NCBI RefSeq assembly: GCF_018129985.1
Contig: NZ_JAFCKT010000001.1
Span: 1,054,001 to 1,118,000 of the forward strand
Length of the DNA stretch: 64,000 nucleotides
Reading direction: 5' to 3'
DNA from: Bradyrhizobium sp. SZCCT0148
Lineage (GTDB): Bacteria > Pseudomonadota > Alphaproteobacteria > Rhizobiales > Xanthobacteraceae
Shown here: piece by piece, positions 1-7,997 of the stretch
Layout: each line of letters starts with the position of its first letter
How positions within the stretch are numbered: the stretch's first letter is position 1
Program-made: the position numbers and the translations under genes
The notes under the pieces: generated by a model
The model's input: the letters and a program-made list of their open reading frames with translations, nothing else
Databases searched by the model: none
What the model was told of the DNA's origin: nothing

Positions 1-411
1 GTGCCGCACACAAGGGGTTTTCTCGCCCATTCCGACGGCGATGTCGGCCTCCATGCGCTGGTCGACGCCATTCTTGGCGCGCTTGCCGACGGCGACATCG
101 GTTCGCACTTTCCGCCGAGCGATGCGAAATGGAAGGGCGCCTCCTCCGACCAGTTCCTGAAATACGCCATCGAGCGCGTCACGGCGCGCGGCGGCCGCAT
201 CGCCAATCTCGAGGTCACGATGATCTGCGAGCGGCCGAAGATCGGCCCGTTGCGCGACACCATGCGCGCGCGCATCGCCGAGATCTCCGGCGTCGACATC
301 TCGCGCGTCGCGGTGAAGGCGACCACCAGCGAGCGGCTCGGCTTCACCGGCCGCGAGGAAGGCATCGCGGCCACCGCGAGCGCCACCATCCGCCTCCCCT
401 GGAGTGTCTAG
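1..411 (+). CDS. ispF: 2-C-methyl-D-erythritol 2,4-cyclodiphosphate synthase (IspF), 5'-truncated by the window edge
   Basis: This is the C-terminal 136 residues of IspF, which converts CDP-methylerythritol 2-phosphate into the cyclic diphosphate of the non-mevalonate isoprenoid pathway in the cytoplasm. The IspF signature [12 protein letters not shown] is visible near the start and includes the zinc-binding His. Other family blocks are [11 protein letters not shown], the T-x-I-C-E-x-P-K-I stretch, and [14 protein letters not shown] near the end. The frame is open at base 1, so no start codon is claimed. In alphaproteobacteria ispF is usually fused behind ispD as bifunctional ispDF, and the upstream part would lie outside the window; that is inference. 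The next gene begins 3 bases after the stop, which suggests co-transcription. Confidence 0.95.
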   Translation: MPHTRGFLAHSDGDVGLHALVDAILGALADGDIGSHFPPSDAKWKGASSDQFLKYAIERVTARGGRIANLEVTMICERPKIGPLRDTMRARIAEISGVDISRVAVKATTSERLGFTGREEGIAATASATIRLPWSV

Positions 412-414
412 GCC

Positions 415-1026
415 ATGGCCGGCAGCGACGCACGCGCCCTCTCCCGTTCGCTGCTCGACCTCTGCCGAATGCGCAAGCTGACGATCGCCACGGCTGAATC
501 CTGCACCGGCGGCCTCGTCGCGGCCGCGCTGACCGACATCCCCGGCTCGTCCGACGTGATCGACCGCGGCTTCGTCACCTATTCCAACGACGCCAAGCGC
601 GCGATGCTGGGGGTCGAGGCCGGCACGCTCGCCAATTTCGGCGCCGTCAGCAAGGAGACCGCGACCGCGATGGCGGTCGGCGCGCTGGAGCGCGCCGATG
701 TCGATCTCGCCGTTGCCATCACCGGCATCGCCGGTCCCGGCGGTGCGACGCCCGGCAAGCCGGTCGGTCTCGTGCACTTCGCCGCCGCGGCGCGCGACGG
801 CCGCATCATCCACCGCGAGCACCGGTTTGGCGCGATCGGCCGCAGCGCCGTACGGGCCCGCTCGGTGGTCGAGGCGCTGCGCATGTTGATGGATCTGGCC
901 CGCGGCCCGCAGGCGCAGGCCAAGCCGAAACGCGCCGCCGCAGTCACCCGCCTGCGCCCGCGCGTCACCCGTTCGCCGCGCCGCCATGTCGCCAAGCGAC
1001 GGCCCCCGCGCTCGCCGCGGGGCTGA
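415..1026 (+). CDS. CinA C-terminal domain protein (nicotinamide-nucleotide amidohydrolase, PncC-like)
   Basis: A 203-residue protein made of the CinA-C domain only, without the N-terminal molybdopterin-binding-like domain of full CinA. Family hallmarks are ATAESCTGGLVAAALTDIPG near the N-terminus, a GFVTYSNDAK block, and AVAITGIAGPGG in the middle. Characterised members deamidate nicotinamide mononucleotide to nicotinate mononucleotide in pyridine-nucleotide recycling. The catalytic core ends near residue 165. The last 38 residues are an Arg/Lys/Pro-rich tail that is not part of the usual fold. The ATG lies 3 bases after the ispF stop, so the pair is probably one transcript. Confidence 0.9.
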   Translation: MAGSDARALSRSLLDLCRMRKLTIATAESCTGGLVAAALTDIPGSSDVIDRGFVTYSNDAKRAMLGVEAGTLANFGAVSKETATAMAVGALERADVDLAVAITGIAGPGGATPGKPVGLVHFAAAARDGRIIHREHRFGAIGRSAVRARSVVEALRMLMDLARGPQAQAKPKRAAAVTRLRPRVTRSPRRHVAKRRPPRSPRG

Positions 1027-1031
1027 ACGCT

Positions 1032-1811
1032 TCAGGCCGCCGCCAACAGCGCGCTCGCGTGATCGAGCACGCACTGCTTGACTGCAGCGGCCTCCGAGGG
1101 TTTCGCCTTCGCACTGACGGTCAATTCCAAAATCGGTGCCGCGGGATTGCCCACATCGAGGACCTTTGTGACGGAGACGGTCGGTTGCGCATGGCCGTCG
1201 ATGCGGGCATCGTTGCGCAGCTCCTTCAGAATGCGATCCGCGAGCGCATTGGCCGCGCCGGCCGGGACTGGAAACGCCACCTTGACCTCGCCCGTGCCGG
1301 GATAAACGCTGTGATTGACGATCGCCGCGCCCCACACCTGTCCGTTCGGCAGCAGGATCTGCGTGTTGTCGGCCGCGACCAGCTCGGTCATGAACAGCGA
1401 CAGCGACTTCACCCTGCCGGCCTTGCCCGCGACCTCGACGTCATTGCCGATATGAAAAGGCCGGAACAACAGCAGCATCACGCCGGCGGCGAGATTGGAG
1501 AGCGTGCCCTGAAGCGCCAGACCAATGGCGAGCGATGTCGCGCCCAGCACGGCGACCAGGCTCGCGGTCTGGATGCCGAACAGCTGAAGCACGGCGATGC
1601 CTACCACCGCCAGCACGCCGTAACGGACGAGGCTGCCGACGAACAGCGTCACAAGCGGGTCGACGCGGTGCGTGACGTTCAGCAGGCGCGTGACAAAGCG
1701 TTGCATGGCGCCGGAGAGGTACCAGCCGACGGCGAGCAGCAGGATCGCGTAGATCGCATTCAGACCGTAAAGAACGAGCGAGGCCTTCAGCGTGTCGAAA
1801 TTGATGGTCAT
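1032..1811 (-). CDS. Small-conductance mechanosensitive ion channel (MscS family)
   Basis: A 259-residue MscS-type channel that would open under membrane tension to release solutes on hypo-osmotic shock. Two transmembrane helices (about residues 10-30 and 55-80) precede the pore-lining TM3, a Gly/Ala-rich stretch with the pattern GATSLAIGLALQGTLSN, followed by the FRPFHIGNDVEVAG start of the beta domain. A mixed C-terminal domain follows. The frame is open a further 91 codons upstream, but I chose the ATG giving MTINFDTLK because it sits just before the first helix and the upstream extension is basic and unlike the family. It is convergent with the cinA-like gene, whose stop is a few bases away. 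Confidence 0.92.
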   Translation of the reverse strand: MTINFDTLKASLVLYGLNAIYAILLLAVGWYLSGAMQRFVTRLLNVTHRVDPLVTLFVGSLVRYGVLAVVGIAVLQLFGIQTASLVAVLGATSLAIGLALQGTLSNLAAGVMLLLFRPFHIGNDVEVAGKAGRVKSLSLFMTELVAADNTQILLPNGQVWGAAIVNHSVYPGTGEVKVAFPVPAGAANALADRILKELRNDARIDGHAQPTVSVTKVLDVGNPAAPILELTVSAKAKPSEAAAVKQCVLDHASALLAAA

Positions 1812-2044
1812 GGCGGCTCCAACCCGGACAATTCCCTGCAAACTCGCTGCGGCGCGAAATGATCCGATGGAACCCGGACCCGTTAGCCGTATCGGCGCAG
1901 CACAATCGACCGCATTTCGTCGCGGGGAACAGTGGCGGATTGCGCCTTCGACCAACGCGCCCTTCGGCCCACGATTTCTTGTGTTACCTGTCGGGCAAAA
2001 CAGCCAGTGGTAGGACAAGACCCCGATGAAAAAATATTCGCCTT
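1812..2044. other. Intergenic region upstream of mscS, no gene seen
   Basis: I see no convincing coding sequence here. It should contain the mscS promoter on the minus strand. It borders the putative repeat element that follows. Confidence 0.4.
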
Positions 2045-2560
2045 TACAGAATTTCGGCTTTAGCGCATTGTCCCGCCACCTCATCCCGGTCAGAGGGGCG
2101 TATCGCGATCGTCACGAAACGTGGGGTGAGCCGTGGTGGACGTTTGTCACATCGGCGCGAAGGCATCGCAGGGCGGGCAACCGTGAGTGAGAGCCTACCG
2201 CGCGCACGACCGGTGTGACCCGCGTACGGCAAAACCGTGTCGTCCTGACGCCCGGGGTCTGTGCGTCAAGTCTTGTGGTGATGTGTGTTGCCCGACCGGG
2301 GGCGCATGTCAGCGATCTGCAAGGCGACGGGGGCAATAGTGCAACGCTCCCCGGGGAGAACTCGGCATAAGCCGTAAACCCACTGCGCAGGGAAGGCCGG
2401 GCTGTCCTGGCTACACCTGTATGCCGCTGTGCAGCTTTTAACACGCAGGATTCGCACAGTGGACCGCGGGTGCCAGCCGGCACCCGGTCTTCCCTGCGCC
2501 CTCTGACAAAAGAGGGTGCCGAGATGAAGCAAGACTCGGACAGAGACTGTCGCGAGACTG
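2045..2560. repeat. Putative multicopy Bradyrhizobium intergenic element, non-coding
   Basis: About 0.5 kb with no credible gene. It starts around the motif TTTAGCGCATTGTCCCGCCA and continues through GCAACCGTGAGTGAGAGCC and a GC-rich tract with hairpins, for example GGGTGCC-agcc-GGCACCC at 2468-2485. I remember this combination as a recurring intergenic sequence in Bradyrhizobium and related genomes, often mis-annotated as a hypothetical protein. The overlapping open frames on the minus strand are Arg/Ser/Cys-rich and mutually inconsistent, as expected for non-coding GC-rich DNA. The boundaries are approximate. The multicopy claim rests on recollection, since the window holds one copy. Confidence 0.5.
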
Positions 2561-2746
2561 CATGGCCATGTCCGGTTTTCCAAAAAGCACGCAAGTTTGT
2601 CTAATTCGATCGAAATCGCGACGTAGACGGCGCAACCAAATGCCTTCGCGCGTGTCCGAGCTTGCGCGAGGATATATTGGCGCAATAATGCCGATCTACG
2701 TTGTGATCCGGAATCAACCGGACCAGCCCAGTGGAGGGCGACGAAA

Positions 2747-3454
2747 TTGTTCGCTCGCGCCGCGACGCCAGTCGCTGTGATCATCACCTTGGCCGCCTTT
2801 GATGGTGCGGCCGCGCAAACAGCGAGCCAGCCGCCCGATACGATGGCGGCACGGGTCGAGGCCTGCACGCCCTGTCACGGCAACAAGGGCGAAGGCACCA
2901 GCGACGTCTATTTCCCGCGGCTTGCCGGCAAGCCGGCCGGCTATCTCTACAACCAGTTGCTCGCCTTCCGCAGCGGCCGCCGCAAATATCCGCCGATGAA
3001 CTACCTGCTGGAGTTTCTGCCTGATCCCTATCTCGAGGCGATGGCGGAGTACTTTGCCGGCCAACATCCGCCGCTGCCGCAGCCGGCGCCGAGCGAGGTC
3101 AGCAAGGACGTGCTGGCGCTGGGTGAGCAGCTCGCCACCAGCGGCGATGCCGGCCGCAACATTCCGGCCTGTGTGAGCTGCCATGGCCCAGGACTCGCCG
3201 GCATGCAACCCGGCATCCCCGGCCTGCTTGGCCTGCGGGCTCCCTATATCAGTGCCCAGCTCGGCGCCTGGCGCTACGGCACCCGCACGGCGAAGTCGCC
3301 CGACTGCATGCAGCAGGTCGCAGGCCATCTGACCGAGGCCGACGTCACAGCAGTCTCTGCTTGGCTGGCGACACGTCCGGCGCCCGCGAACCCGGCCCCC
3401 GTACCGAAGGGCACCTACGCGCTGCCGTTCGGCTGCGGCAGCCAGCCCAATTGA
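2747..3454 (+). CDS. Dihaem cytochrome c, c4-like (oxidase operon)
   Basis: A 235-residue exported cytochrome. A Sec signal peptide occupies about residues 1-23 (cleavage near AAAQ). Two haem c motifs follow, CTPCH at 40-44 and CVSCH at 142-146, the spacing of a two-domain c4-type protein. Such proteins carry electrons in the periplasm, here presumably to the ba3 oxidase encoded downstream. The start is TTG. It is preferred because GGAGGG lies 8 bases upstream and the frame begins directly with the signal peptide. It is the first gene of a tightly packed run of six, and the next starts 8 bases after its stop. Confidence 0.88.
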   Translation: MFARAATPVAVIITLAAFDGAAAQTASQPPDTMAARVEACTPCHGNKGEGTSDVYFPRLAGKPAGYLYNQLLAFRSGRRKYPPMNYLLEFLPDPYLEAMAEYFAGQHPPLPQPAPSEVSKDVLALGEQLATSGDAGRNIPACVSCHGPGLAGMQPGIPGLLGLRAPYISAQLGAWRYGTRTAKSPDCMQQVAGHLTEADVTAVSAWLATRPAPANPAPVPKGTYALPFGCGSQPN

Positions 3455-3462
3455 CGAGGCGG

Positions 3463-4716
3463 ATGATGGGCTCGAAACTGTCGATCGCATTCCTCGTTCT
3501 CGCCGCGTTCACGACGGCAGCGCCGGCGCAGGACAAGTCTCCGAACAACGCCAACGACATCATCGCGCGCGGCGAATATCTGGCCCGGGCCGGCGACTGC
3601 ACGGCGTGCCACACCGCGCCGGAGGGCCGTCTGTTCGCCGGCGGCCGCGCCATGCCGACGCCGTTCGGCACGCTCTACACCTCCAACATCACGCCGGACC
3701 CGGACACGGGAATCGGCAAATGGAGCGCCGACGATTTCTACAAGACCATGCACAGCGGCCGCTTCCCGGACGGCGGGCTGATCTATCCGGCGATGCCGTT
3801 CGCGTCCTACACCAAGGTCACGCGTGCCGACAGCGATGCGATCTACGCCTATCTGCGCTCGATCGCCCCGGTGAGCCAGAAGAACAAGCCGCACGAGTTG
3901 CGCTTCCCGTACGACAATCGCCAGCTCATCCTGGGATGGCGCACGCTGTTCTTCAGCGAGGGCGAGTTCAAGCCCGATCCGAAGAAATCGGCGGAATGGA
4001 ATCGCGGCGCCTATCTGGTCGAAGGCCTCGGCCATTGCGGCATGTGCCATTCGCCGATCAATGCGCTCGGCGGCACCTCGCAATCGGATGCCTTCAAGGG
4101 CGGCCTGATCCCGATGCAGAACTGGTACGCGCCCTCGCTCACGTCCAACCGCGAGGCCGGCCTCGGCGACTGGAGCATCAAGGACATCACCGACCTGCTG
4201 CAGACCGGCGTGTCCATGCGCGGCGTGGTCTACGGCCCGATGGCCGAGGTCGTGCACAACAGCCTGCAATATCTCAACGACGAGGACACGCGCGCCATGG
4301 CGGTGTACCTCAAGGGCATCGCCGAGGGCTCGTCGCCGCCACCGGCAGCTACAGCTCTGCCGACCACCGAAAGCAGCCTGCTGATCAGTCTCGGCAAGAC
4401 CGTCTACGACAAGCATTGCGCGAGCTGTCACGGCACGCAGGGCGAAGGCAAGCCGCCGCACTGGCCGCCGCTCGCCAACAACCAGTCGATCGAGATGCAG
4501 TCGGCGGTCAACCCGATCCGCATGGTGCTCAATGGCGGCTATCCGCCGGGTACCAAGGGCAACCCGATGCCCTACGGCATGCCGCCGTTCGCGGGCCTGT
4601 TGTCGGACAACGAGATCGCCGCCGTCGTCTCCTATATCCGCACCGCCTGGGGCAATCGCGGCACGCCGGTCTCGGCGCGCGAGGCCAACGAGCTGCGCTC
4701 CGCACCGCTGAACTGA
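3463..4716 (+). CDS. Trihaem cytochrome c (alcohol/gluconate dehydrogenase cytochrome-subunit type)
   Basis: A 417-residue protein with a signal peptide (about 1-22) and three haem motifs: CTACH at 46-50, CGMCH at 192-196 and CASCH at 319-323. The order and spacing match the membrane-associated cytochrome subunit of quinohaemoprotein alcohol and gluconate dehydrogenases. Family-typical text includes the FGTLYTSNITPDPDTGIG block after the first haem. No dehydrogenase subunit is encoded nearby, so in this operon it more likely feeds electrons to the oxidase or links it to the quinol pool (inference). The frame is open upstream, but the ATG-ATG after the preceding stop is the sensible start. Confidence 0.88.
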   Translation: MMGSKLSIAFLVLAAFTTAAPAQDKSPNNANDIIARGEYLARAGDCTACHTAPEGRLFAGGRAMPTPFGTLYTSNITPDPDTGIGKWSADDFYKTMHSGRFPDGGLIYPAMPFASYTKVTRADSDAIYAYLRSIAPVSQKNKPHELRFPYDNRQLILGWRTLFFSEGEFKPDPKKSAEWNRGAYLVEGLGHCGMCHSPINALGGTSQSDAFKGGLIPMQNWYAPSLTSNREAGLGDWSIKDITDLLQTGVSMRGVVYGPMAEVVHNSLQYLNDEDTRAMAVYLKGIAEGSSPPPAATALPTTESSLLISLGKTVYDKHCASCHGTQGEGKPPHWPPLANNQSIEMQSAVNPIRMVLNGGYPPGTKGNPMPYGMPPFAGLLSDNEIAAVVSYIRTAWGNRGTPVSAREANELRSAPLN

Positions 4717-4724
4717 GAGGCCGC

Positions 4725-4901
4725 ATGTTCAACTCCGATCCGCCGACCAGCCCGGCGACTGCCGACCAGGCCGTCGAGGAGGTCGTCGCACAGGGCCCGT
4801 CCGGCGCAATCGTGCTGGCCGGCATCGCCACCGCTTGCGTGGTCGCGATGTGGTTCGCCTTCTATCTGTTCGTGTTCCTGCCGCGCGGGTCGCTGCAATG
4901 A
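4725..4901 (+). CDS. Cytochrome c oxidase subunit IIa-like small membrane protein
   Basis: A 58-residue protein with one hydrophobic helix (about residues 28-53) after an acidic, Pro/Thr-rich N-terminus. It sits directly before the gene for oxidase subunit II and its stop overlaps the subunit II start (ATGA). In ba3 oxidases a single-helix subunit IIa replaces a missing helix of subunit II, and it is encoded in this position. I assign it from size, topology and position; sequence conservation in this family is low. Confidence 0.8.
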   Translation: MFNSDPPTSPATADQAVEEVVAQGPSGAIVLAGIATACVVAMWFAFYLFVFLPRGSLQ

Positions 4902-5464
4902 GCGCCGAGGAAACGCATCAGGCCAGCGCCGAGGTGGCGGCCCGGGTCGAGCGGCGCTGGGCCACCATTGCCGTGATCATCGTCGTGATGATGGCGCTGC
5001 TGGCGGCTTTCGCCGGCATTCATCGCGCGACCATGCCGCAGCCGCGCGTCGAAACCATCGACCCCGCGCGAATTCATCTCTCGGGCGAGTTCGTCGAGGG
5101 TAATCTCGGCAGCGTGCTCGAGGCCAATGGTACCGTGACCGTGCGCGCCATCGGCCAGCAATATTCCTTCACGCCGGCCTGCATCGTGGTTCCCGCCGAC
5201 ACGCCGATCACGCTGCGCGCCACCAGCGCCGACGTCGTGCATGGCATCCTGATCCAGGCCACCAACGTCAACACCATGCTGGTGCCCGGCTATATCTCCG
5301 AGCAGCTGATGCGCTTCACCAGGATCGGCGACTATCTGATGCCCTGCCAGGAGTTTTGCAGCTTCGGCCACGAGGGCATGTGGGGCAAGGTCAAGGTGAT
5401 CGACAAGGCCGAATTCGCCGATCGCGCGAAGGGTGGCGGGAGGCTGAGCTGTGTTGGTCAATAG
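4898..5464 (+). CDS. ba3-type cytochrome c oxidase subunit II (CuA protein)
   Basis: A 188-residue subunit with one N-terminal transmembrane helix (about 21-42) and a periplasmic cupredoxin domain. The binuclear CuA ligands are all present: H115 in VVHG, then C150, E152, C154, H158 and M161 in the motif CQEFCSFGHEGM. The single helix and short length match the ba3/B-family subunit rather than the two-helix aa3 type. It receives electrons from cytochrome c and passes them to subunit I. Its start overlaps the IIa stop, and its end overlaps the next gene by 14 bases, so translation is coupled. Confidence 0.95.
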   Translation: MSAEETHQASAEVAARVERRWATIAVIIVVMMALLAAFAGIHRATMPQPRVETIDPARIHLSGEFVEGNLGSVLEANGTVTVRAIGQQYSFTPACIVVPADTPITLRATSADVVHGILIQATNVNTMLVPGYISEQLMRFTRIGDYLMPCQEFCSFGHEGMWGKVKVIDKAEFADRAKGGGRLSCVGQ

Positions 5465-7073
5465 GAAGCTCATCCTCGCCCATTTCTGGCTGGCCTTTGC
5501 CGTATTCGGCATCGCGCTCACGCTGGGCGCGTGGCAGATGTTCATCCGCAGCCCGATCGGCACCTGGCTGTCCAATCCCGAGCTCTACTACCGATCGCTG
5601 ACCGCGCACGGCACGGTGATGGGCTACGTCTTCCCGACGCTGGTCGCGATGGGCTTCGGCTACGCCATCAGCGAAGCGGCGCTGCAGCAGCGCCTGGTCG
5701 GGGTGCGCTGGGCCTGGGTCGGATTCTGGCTGATCGTAGCCGGCAGCGTCATGGCGGTGATCCCGATCGCGCTCGGCCGCGCCTCGGTGCTCTACACGTT
5801 TTACCCGCCGCTGATCGGCAACGTTTTCTACTACCTCGGCGTCGTCCTGGTCGTGGTCGGCTCGTGGATCTGGGTCGCGCTGATGTCGGTCAATCTGCGC
5901 GTCTGGCGCAGGGCCCACCCCGGCGCCCCGGTGCCGCTCGCCATGTTCGCCAATGTCGCCGGCTCCTATCTCTGGGCATGGACCGCGGTCGGCGCCGCGC
6001 TCGAACTGCTGCTGCAGATCATTCCCGTTGCGGCCGGCCTGAAAAGCACCATCGATGCCGGCCTCGCCCGGGTGTTCTTCTCCTGGACGCTGCACGCCAT
6101 CGTCTATTTCTGGCTGATGCCGACCTACATCGCCTACTACACCATCGTGCCGCGCGCGATCGGTGGCCGGATCTACTCCGACAGCATGGCGCGGATCTCC
6201 TTCATCCTGTTCCTGGTCGTGGCGATGCCGATCGGCATGCACCACACCTTTGCCGATCCGCAGGTCGGCGCCGGATTCAAGTTCATTCATTCCGCCTTCA
6301 CTGCACTGGTGGCGCTGCCGACGCTGCTGACCGTGTTCACGATCTGCGCCTCGGTCGAGATCGCGGCGCGGCTGCGCGGCGGCCGCGGCATGTTCGGCTG
6401 GATCAGGGCCCTGCCCTGGGACAATCCGATGATGCTGGCGCTGGCGTTCTCCTTCATCATGCTCGGCTTCGGCGGTGCCGGCGGGCTCATCAACATGAGC
6501 TACCAGCTCGATGCGTCGATCCACAACACGCAGTGGATCACCGGCCATTTCCACCTGATCTTCGGCGGCGCCATCGTGATCATGTACTTCGCCATCGCCT
6601 ATGATCTGTGGCCGCATCTGACAGGACGCGAGCTGATCGATGTCAGGCTGATCCGCACCCAGCTCTGGCTGTGGTTCATCGGCATGATCGTCACGACCTT
6701 CCCCTGGCACTGGGTCGGCATCCTGGGCATGCCGCGCCGCATGGCGTATTTCGACTTCGGCGATCCCGCGATCGCGCCGCAGGCGCTCTCCGTCACCCTG
6801 TCGGCGATCGGCGGCTTCATCCTGCTGGCGTCGGGCATCATGTTCATCGTCATCCTGGCGCGTGGCATGCGTACGCCCAAGATTGACGCCGGCCCCTACC
6901 GCTTTGCGCTGGCCGTGCACCAGCCGGCGACCGTGCCGGTCGCGCTCAACACCCACGCGCTGTGGGTCGCGCTGATGATCGGTCTCACACTGACCAATTA
7001 CGGCTATCCGATCCTGAACCTGGCGCTGAGTTCGGGCACGTCGGTACCGGCCGTCTATGTGGGAGCGCAGTGA
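5451..7073 (+). CDS. ba3-type (B-family) cytochrome c oxidase subunit I
   Basis: A 540-residue polytopic haem-copper oxidase subunit. All metal ligands are present: H53 and H368 for the low-spin haem, H366 for the high-spin haem (motif GHFH), and H215, H264 and H265 for CuB. The cross-linked Tyr is Y219 in HAIVYFW. The blocks GGRGMFGWIRALPWDNP and MHHTFADP are close to what I remember of Thermus ba3 oxidase, which supports an oxygen reductase of the B family and not a nitric oxide reductase. The start is GTG, with GGGAGG 7 bases upstream. It should reduce oxygen with high affinity in the cytoplasmic membrane. Confidence 0.95.
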   Translation: MLVNRKLILAHFWLAFAVFGIALTLGAWQMFIRSPIGTWLSNPELYYRSLTAHGTVMGYVFPTLVAMGFGYAISEAALQQRLVGVRWAWVGFWLIVAGSVMAVIPIALGRASVLYTFYPPLIGNVFYYLGVVLVVVGSWIWVALMSVNLRVWRRAHPGAPVPLAMFANVAGSYLWAWTAVGAALELLLQIIPVAAGLKSTIDAGLARVFFSWTLHAIVYFWLMPTYIAYYTIVPRAIGGRIYSDSMARISFILFLVVAMPIGMHHTFADPQVGAGFKFIHSAFTALVALPTLLTVFTICASVEIAARLRGGRGMFGWIRALPWDNPMMLALAFSFIMLGFGGAGGLINMSYQLDASIHNTQWITGHFHLIFGGAIVIMYFAIAYDLWPHLTGRELIDVRLIRTQLWLWFIGMIVTTFPWHWVGILGMPRRMAYFDFGDPAIAPQALSVTLSAIGGFILLASGIMFIVILARGMRTPKIDAGPYRFALAVHQPATVPVALNTHALWVALMIGLTLTNYGYPILNLALSSGTSVPAVYVGAQ

Positions 7074-7888
7074 TGAGCACGCGCGACCTCTTCACCCTCC
7101 GCAACAGTCATTTCAGGATTGGCGTCGGCATCACCGCCGCGATCCTGATTGTGACGGCGATTGCGGGCTTCATCGTGCTGCCCTTCGCACAGCCCTGGGT
7201 GAAATTCGCAGATGTCTGGGACGCGATCTGCAGTGCCGCCGGCGTGCCGCAGCGAGCGGCCGGCGTGACCGCGCCCGAACAGGGAAAACGCCTGTCTGAG
7301 GTCGTGCTGACCTCGAATACGCTGGCGCGCCCGAGCCAGGAAGCGATCGGCCGCGGCGCGACGCTGGCGCAGCGCTGTGCGATCTGTCACGGCCCGACCG
7401 GCGTCAGCCGCGCGGACTCGCCTAATCTCGCCGGCCAATATGCCGCCGTGATCTACAAGCAGTTGCACGATTTCCGCTCCGGCGCACGCACCAATGCCGT
7501 GATGTCGCCGTTCGCGATCAACCTGACCGACCAGGAAATCACCGATCTCTCCAACTATTACGCCTATCTGCCGCGGCTTCCGGCCTATCATCCGACGCCG
7601 CAACTGCCGAAGCCCAACATCGTCATCTACGGCGCGCCGATGCGCGGCATCGCGCCCTGCGGCGCCTGCCATGGCAGCCTCGACAACAAGACTGGCAGCC
7701 CGTGGCTGGAAGGACAATCCGAGGCCTACATGAAGGCGCAGCTCCACGCCTTCGCCGCCGGTGAGCGGCGCAACGACATCAGCCAGCAGATGCGCAATAT
7801 TGCGCGCGCAATGACGCCGCAGGAGATCGAGGCGGCCGCGGCGTATTACGCCTCGCAGCCGCCGGACGTGGTGAAGGCGGTGGATTGA
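7073..7888 (+). CDS. Membrane-anchored dihaem cytochrome c (oxidase operon)
   Basis: A 271-residue protein with an uncleaved N-terminal helix (about 17-38) and two haem c motifs, CAICH at 102-106 and CGACH at 196-200. Each is followed by c4-type sequence, including KQLHDFRSGART after the first. Its ATG overlaps the stop of subunit I (TGATG), so it is translationally coupled to the oxidase. The anchor suggests a fixed electron donor docked to the oxidase, much as fused or tethered cytochromes serve cbb3 and caa3 oxidases (inference). Residues 42-85 after the anchor are not haem-binding and have no assigned role. Confidence 0.88.
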   Translation: MSTRDLFTLRNSHFRIGVGITAAILIVTAIAGFIVLPFAQPWVKFADVWDAICSAAGVPQRAAGVTAPEQGKRLSEVVLTSNTLARPSQEAIGRGATLAQRCAICHGPTGVSRADSPNLAGQYAAVIYKQLHDFRSGARTNAVMSPFAINLTDQEITDLSNYYAYLPRLPAYHPTPQLPKPNIVIYGAPMRGIAPCGACHGSLDNKTGSPWLEGQSEAYMKAQLHAFAAGERRNDISQQMRNIARAMTPQEIEAAAAYYASQPPDVVKAVD

Positions 7889-7896
7889 GCCCGGCT

Positions 7897-7983
7897 GTCA
7901 TCGCGAGCGCAGCGAAGCAATCCAGAATCTCTCCGCGGTGGGATTTCGGTATGCTTCGTCGCTACGCTCCTCGCAATGACGAT
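7897..7983. repeat. REP-like inverted repeat after the oxidase operon
   Basis: The left arm is TCATCGCGAGCGCAGCGAAG. The right arm, GCTACGCTCCTCGCAATGA, is its imperfect reverse complement, so the segment folds into a long hairpin. Elements of this form (GTCATTGCGAGGAGC...GAAGCAATCC) are, from memory, dispersed in Bradyrhizobium and Rhodopseudomonas. Here it lies between convergent genes and may act as a transcription stop for both. Confidence 0.7.
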
Positions 7984-7997
7984 GAAGAGATGACTCC

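Noticed and set aside
2112..2868. Several overlapping minus-strand hypothetical frames between mscS and the oxidase operon
   Set aside because: They are Ser/Arg/Cys-rich, overlap each other in different frames and lie in the putative repeat element, so I treat them as spurious.
5391..6956. 521-codon frame antisense to oxidase subunit I
   Set aside because: Composition is Asp/Arg/His/Gln-rich as expected from the reverse of a hydrophobic GC-rich gene. No family features.
5451..7073. Oxidase subunit I as a nitric oxide reductase
   Set aside because: The CuB His ligands and the cross-linking Tyr are present and a CuA subunit adjoins it, all of which fit an oxygen reductase.
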